A stretch of DNA of 64,000 nucleotides from Trifolium pratense (taxonomy: Eukaryota; Streptophyta; Magnoliopsida; Fabales; Fabaceae), in contig NC_060060.1 of assembly GCF_020283565.1 (NCBI RefSeq), positions 310,001-374,000 of the forward strand. The letters run 5' to 3'. Of this stretch, positions 61,801-64,000 are shown in pieces; positions within the stretch are counted from its first letter, which is position 1; each line of letters starts with the position of its first letter. Made by a program: the position numbers and the translations under genes. Below the pieces are notes generated by a model. The model did not search any database. It saw only the letters and a list, made by a program, of their open reading frames with translations, and was not told where the DNA came from.

Positions 61801-61980
61801 GACCTTTGACTATATTGATGTTTTTTCCTTTCAAAAAGAGGGAAAAACTGCTAAAGCAAGTTGTTTTTCGTTTGTTTTATCTGCCCATGTCTTTCTAAAA
61901 CTTTACCCGTTTACTTGAGTTGCAAACTCTTGTTCTTGCTCCAACTAAGGTCCCACTAGATCAATGTGTTATACTATTAT
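58818..61980. repeat. Three diverged direct copies of a local segment
   Basis: Copies at about 58818-59280, 59860-60425 and 60974-61980. Shared blocks in order: AGAGTGGACACAA, TATCTTCCCGTCACGGTTTT, AAAACTGGTCCA, CAAGTTGTTTTTCGTTTG and CCCGTTTACTTGAGTTGCAA. No coding frame is conserved between them. Confidence 0.75.
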
Positions 61981-63002
61981 TATATAATAATGACAATTCT
62001 GAGTTTCTTTATTTTTTTTATTAGATCTGTTATAGAATTATTCTATTTATTATTAGATACTATTCTATGATATTATTCGATTGTTATCATGTAAGTATAG
62101 ACAAGAATTGCAACTAGTTAAATGAATTAATAATGTATAGTTATTTTATTCTTAAATATGTAATGTGCTTTCACTATAGTATTTAAATGTATATAAATTA
62201 AAAATGCATCTCTAATAATAGATATATTTATATAAATAAGAATTTAATTGATATGTATTTATGGTGTAAAAATATTTATATTATCGAACAATTATAAGTG
62301 TTGAATTATTAAAAATATAGTCTTTTAATAAACAAAAAAATTAGTTGTTTCGGGTGTGGTAAGAGTTTTGGGTCTGTTAAGTAAGTGGTCAAAAGTTTCA
62401 TATTTGGCTCTTGCGTATGAACAAAATTCGATTGAGGGGAAAAACTTATTTTTTGTGCCCCACATATTTTCCGGAAGCGATTAGTCATCAGTCACCATTA
62501 AACAAGAACTTCGTAAATATAACACGATAATTATTTTTATTATTATTTTTTTATTATTTTTATTATTATTTTACTATTTTTCGACCCCGATGTGATAAGC
62601 TTCTTGATCCGTCCCAAATCCATTCTAGCTAAGACCGAAACTACTACAAAAAAACACATTTATACGTCTTTAGAATTTTGATACATTATTTGTCCAAAAA
62701 AAAGAAATTGATACATTATGACAACATTGATGGGGGAAAAAGGTTTACTCCTAATTAAATTAAGATAGGTTGTACCAAAATAAATATAGATAGATAGGTA
62801 TAGGTATGAACACAACAACATGTATTGTTAGACTATATAGGACCCGAATTTATTTCAAATGATTGCTCCTGTGTGGATATAATTAAATAGAAGAATTTTC
62901 TGCTTGATCTAAAGAAAAAATTGCCACTTAATTCCAAAGTTGTTATAGTATTAGTATTTAGTAACTTACTTTAGACGGTGAGAGGAAAATTATTATAAAT
63001 AG
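61981..63002. other. AT-rich stretch without a supported gene
   Basis: Only the small insertion at 62678-62719 stands out. Confidence 0.5.
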
Positions 63003-63312
63003 CGTTAAGAGTCTCACATCGGTTGATAGATGACCCGACTAAGTGTTTATATACTAGAGGTAATCCTCATCTTACAAGCCGATTTTGTAAGATGAGTTAG
63101 GCTCAATTAAGATGGCATTTATAAGTATAGTGCAAACCTCAACTCCCAAGCTAGCTTTTATGGTTGAATATAGGCCTCTCAAATTCTAAAATAATATCAG
63201 AGCTCTCCACGATCCGTTGGGCCACCTGTTATCAGGTTTCCGCTATCAGACCACCTACCGTTTATATTCACGCATCAAGCCCAATAGTACTGGGCGTGAG
63301 AGGATGCGTTAA
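63003..63312 (+). mobile_element. Chimeric TRIM, second LTR missing
   Basis: The LTR-like part 63003-63192 joins a first half like the 24.5-kb TRIM (TCTTACAAGCCGATTTTGTA) to a second half like the 55.2-kb TRIM (GTGCAAACCTCAACTCCCAA). A decayed primer site AATATCAGAGC at about 63193, an interior with GGGCGTGAGAGGATG, then only the first bases of LTR 2. Confidence 0.65.
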
Positions 63313-64000
63313 TATATATACACTTATATTCAAGTACGCATGCACTTGAGTGACTTGACTAAGTTGGAACAGATTTCTGTGTCGGCTTAATAAAGTAGTT
63401 TCATCTTTGAAAAATTTAGAAATATAGACTTGGGTAGAGTTTAGTTAGTTAATTAGTTACTTAGGTGCTAATCTTCTCTTAACATATAAAGATAATAAAT
63501 ATAGAATCACCATCAATGAATTGTTTGGTTTTAGTCTCTTTAAGCAATGGTTAGTGGTTCGATCTCTATAACTCTTATATATAAAAAAAATTCAGTTAAA
63601 ATGGGAGAACTTATTTTAAGAAAGAAAAAAAAAAATATCATCGCACTTAATTTGTTAATTAGATATACATCATATCAAAAGTATATTAAAAATTAAGATC
63701 AATATCCTTAACATCCTCCTTGCTTAGAAACGTGAGGTTCAAGATTAGGCCTAAGTTCAAATTTTTAATATACTTCACTGCAAAGGTGTATGATCGGGAT
63801 ATCGTGACCTTAACATCCACCTTTACACATGTTGAATTGTATATGAGAAGATACTTCACTGAGTTGCATCGACACATTAGATTAAGAGCAACCACACGAA
63901 AGTGACTTTTAACAATATATTTTCACCCAAAACCTTAAAACATTAGGTTTATGAGTCATCTCACTTTTATATGTTGCTCAACATCAAAGTTTCAACCAAT

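Overview
This window is nuclear DNA from a flowering plant, most likely a papilionoid legume. It is very AT-rich, with introns of 90-320 bp bounded by GT/AG and large amounts of small nested transposons. The two intact gene families are ones I recognise from legumes: UGT88E-type glycosyltransferases and SUT1-clade sucrose carriers. Nothing bacterial, viral or organellar was seen. The species cannot be named from the sequence alone.

Only four genes look intact, all on the minus strand, as two pairs of paralogues. Two single-exon UDP-glycosyltransferases lie at 17100-18533 and 37233-38651. Both carry a complete 44-residue PSPG box and a similar proximal promoter. Two four-exon sucrose/H+ symporters lie at 44058-46096 (508 aa) and 49234-51362 (507 aa), 3.1 kb apart. 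They share identical exon phases, the same 64- and 44-nt middle exons, and a conserved TATA region. A roughly 30-bp relic of a third UGT copy lies at 19.57 kb. The UGTs would glucosylate (iso)flavonoid-type acceptors in the cytosol. The SUTs would load sucrose across the plasma membrane. No direct functional link between the two pairs is visible.

The rest is a graveyard of mobile elements. 1-16.7 kb: Stowaway- and hAT-type MITEs, foldback elements, long microsatellites, a Helitron terminus flanked by an 88-bp direct repeat, and a LINE RNase H relic. 19-25 kb: a SINE with clean target-site duplications, nested MITEs and a mosaic TRIM. 26.2-35.75 kb: a compound island. Its core is a 6.3-kb MULE (28784-35061) with an exact 9-bp target duplication. 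The MULE encodes a decayed FAR1/MULE/SWIM transposase fused to an OTU-type cysteine protease. It is split by a solo LTR whose truncated sister copy lies inverted upstream, and a second small MULE-like element follows. 39-47.5 kb: MITEs, a hAT element in a MITE with a solo LTR inside it, and a second LINE fragment. 48-63 kb: another SINE, a 353-bp TRIM, a 1.3-kb non-autonomous LTR element, a hAT MITE, three diverged copies of a local duplication, and a chimeric TRIM.

The two most unusual signals are these. First, the OTU-MULE and its small neighbour carry at least 15 copies of a 22-bp palindromic unit (GTTCGC-N10-GCGAAC), usually paired about 31 bp apart and confined to non-coding parts. Second, about ten ultra-short insertions (13-20 nt, mostly ending in a poly-A or poly-T tract) are each bounded by 12-20 bp direct repeats, as if retrotransposition had been aborted almost at once.
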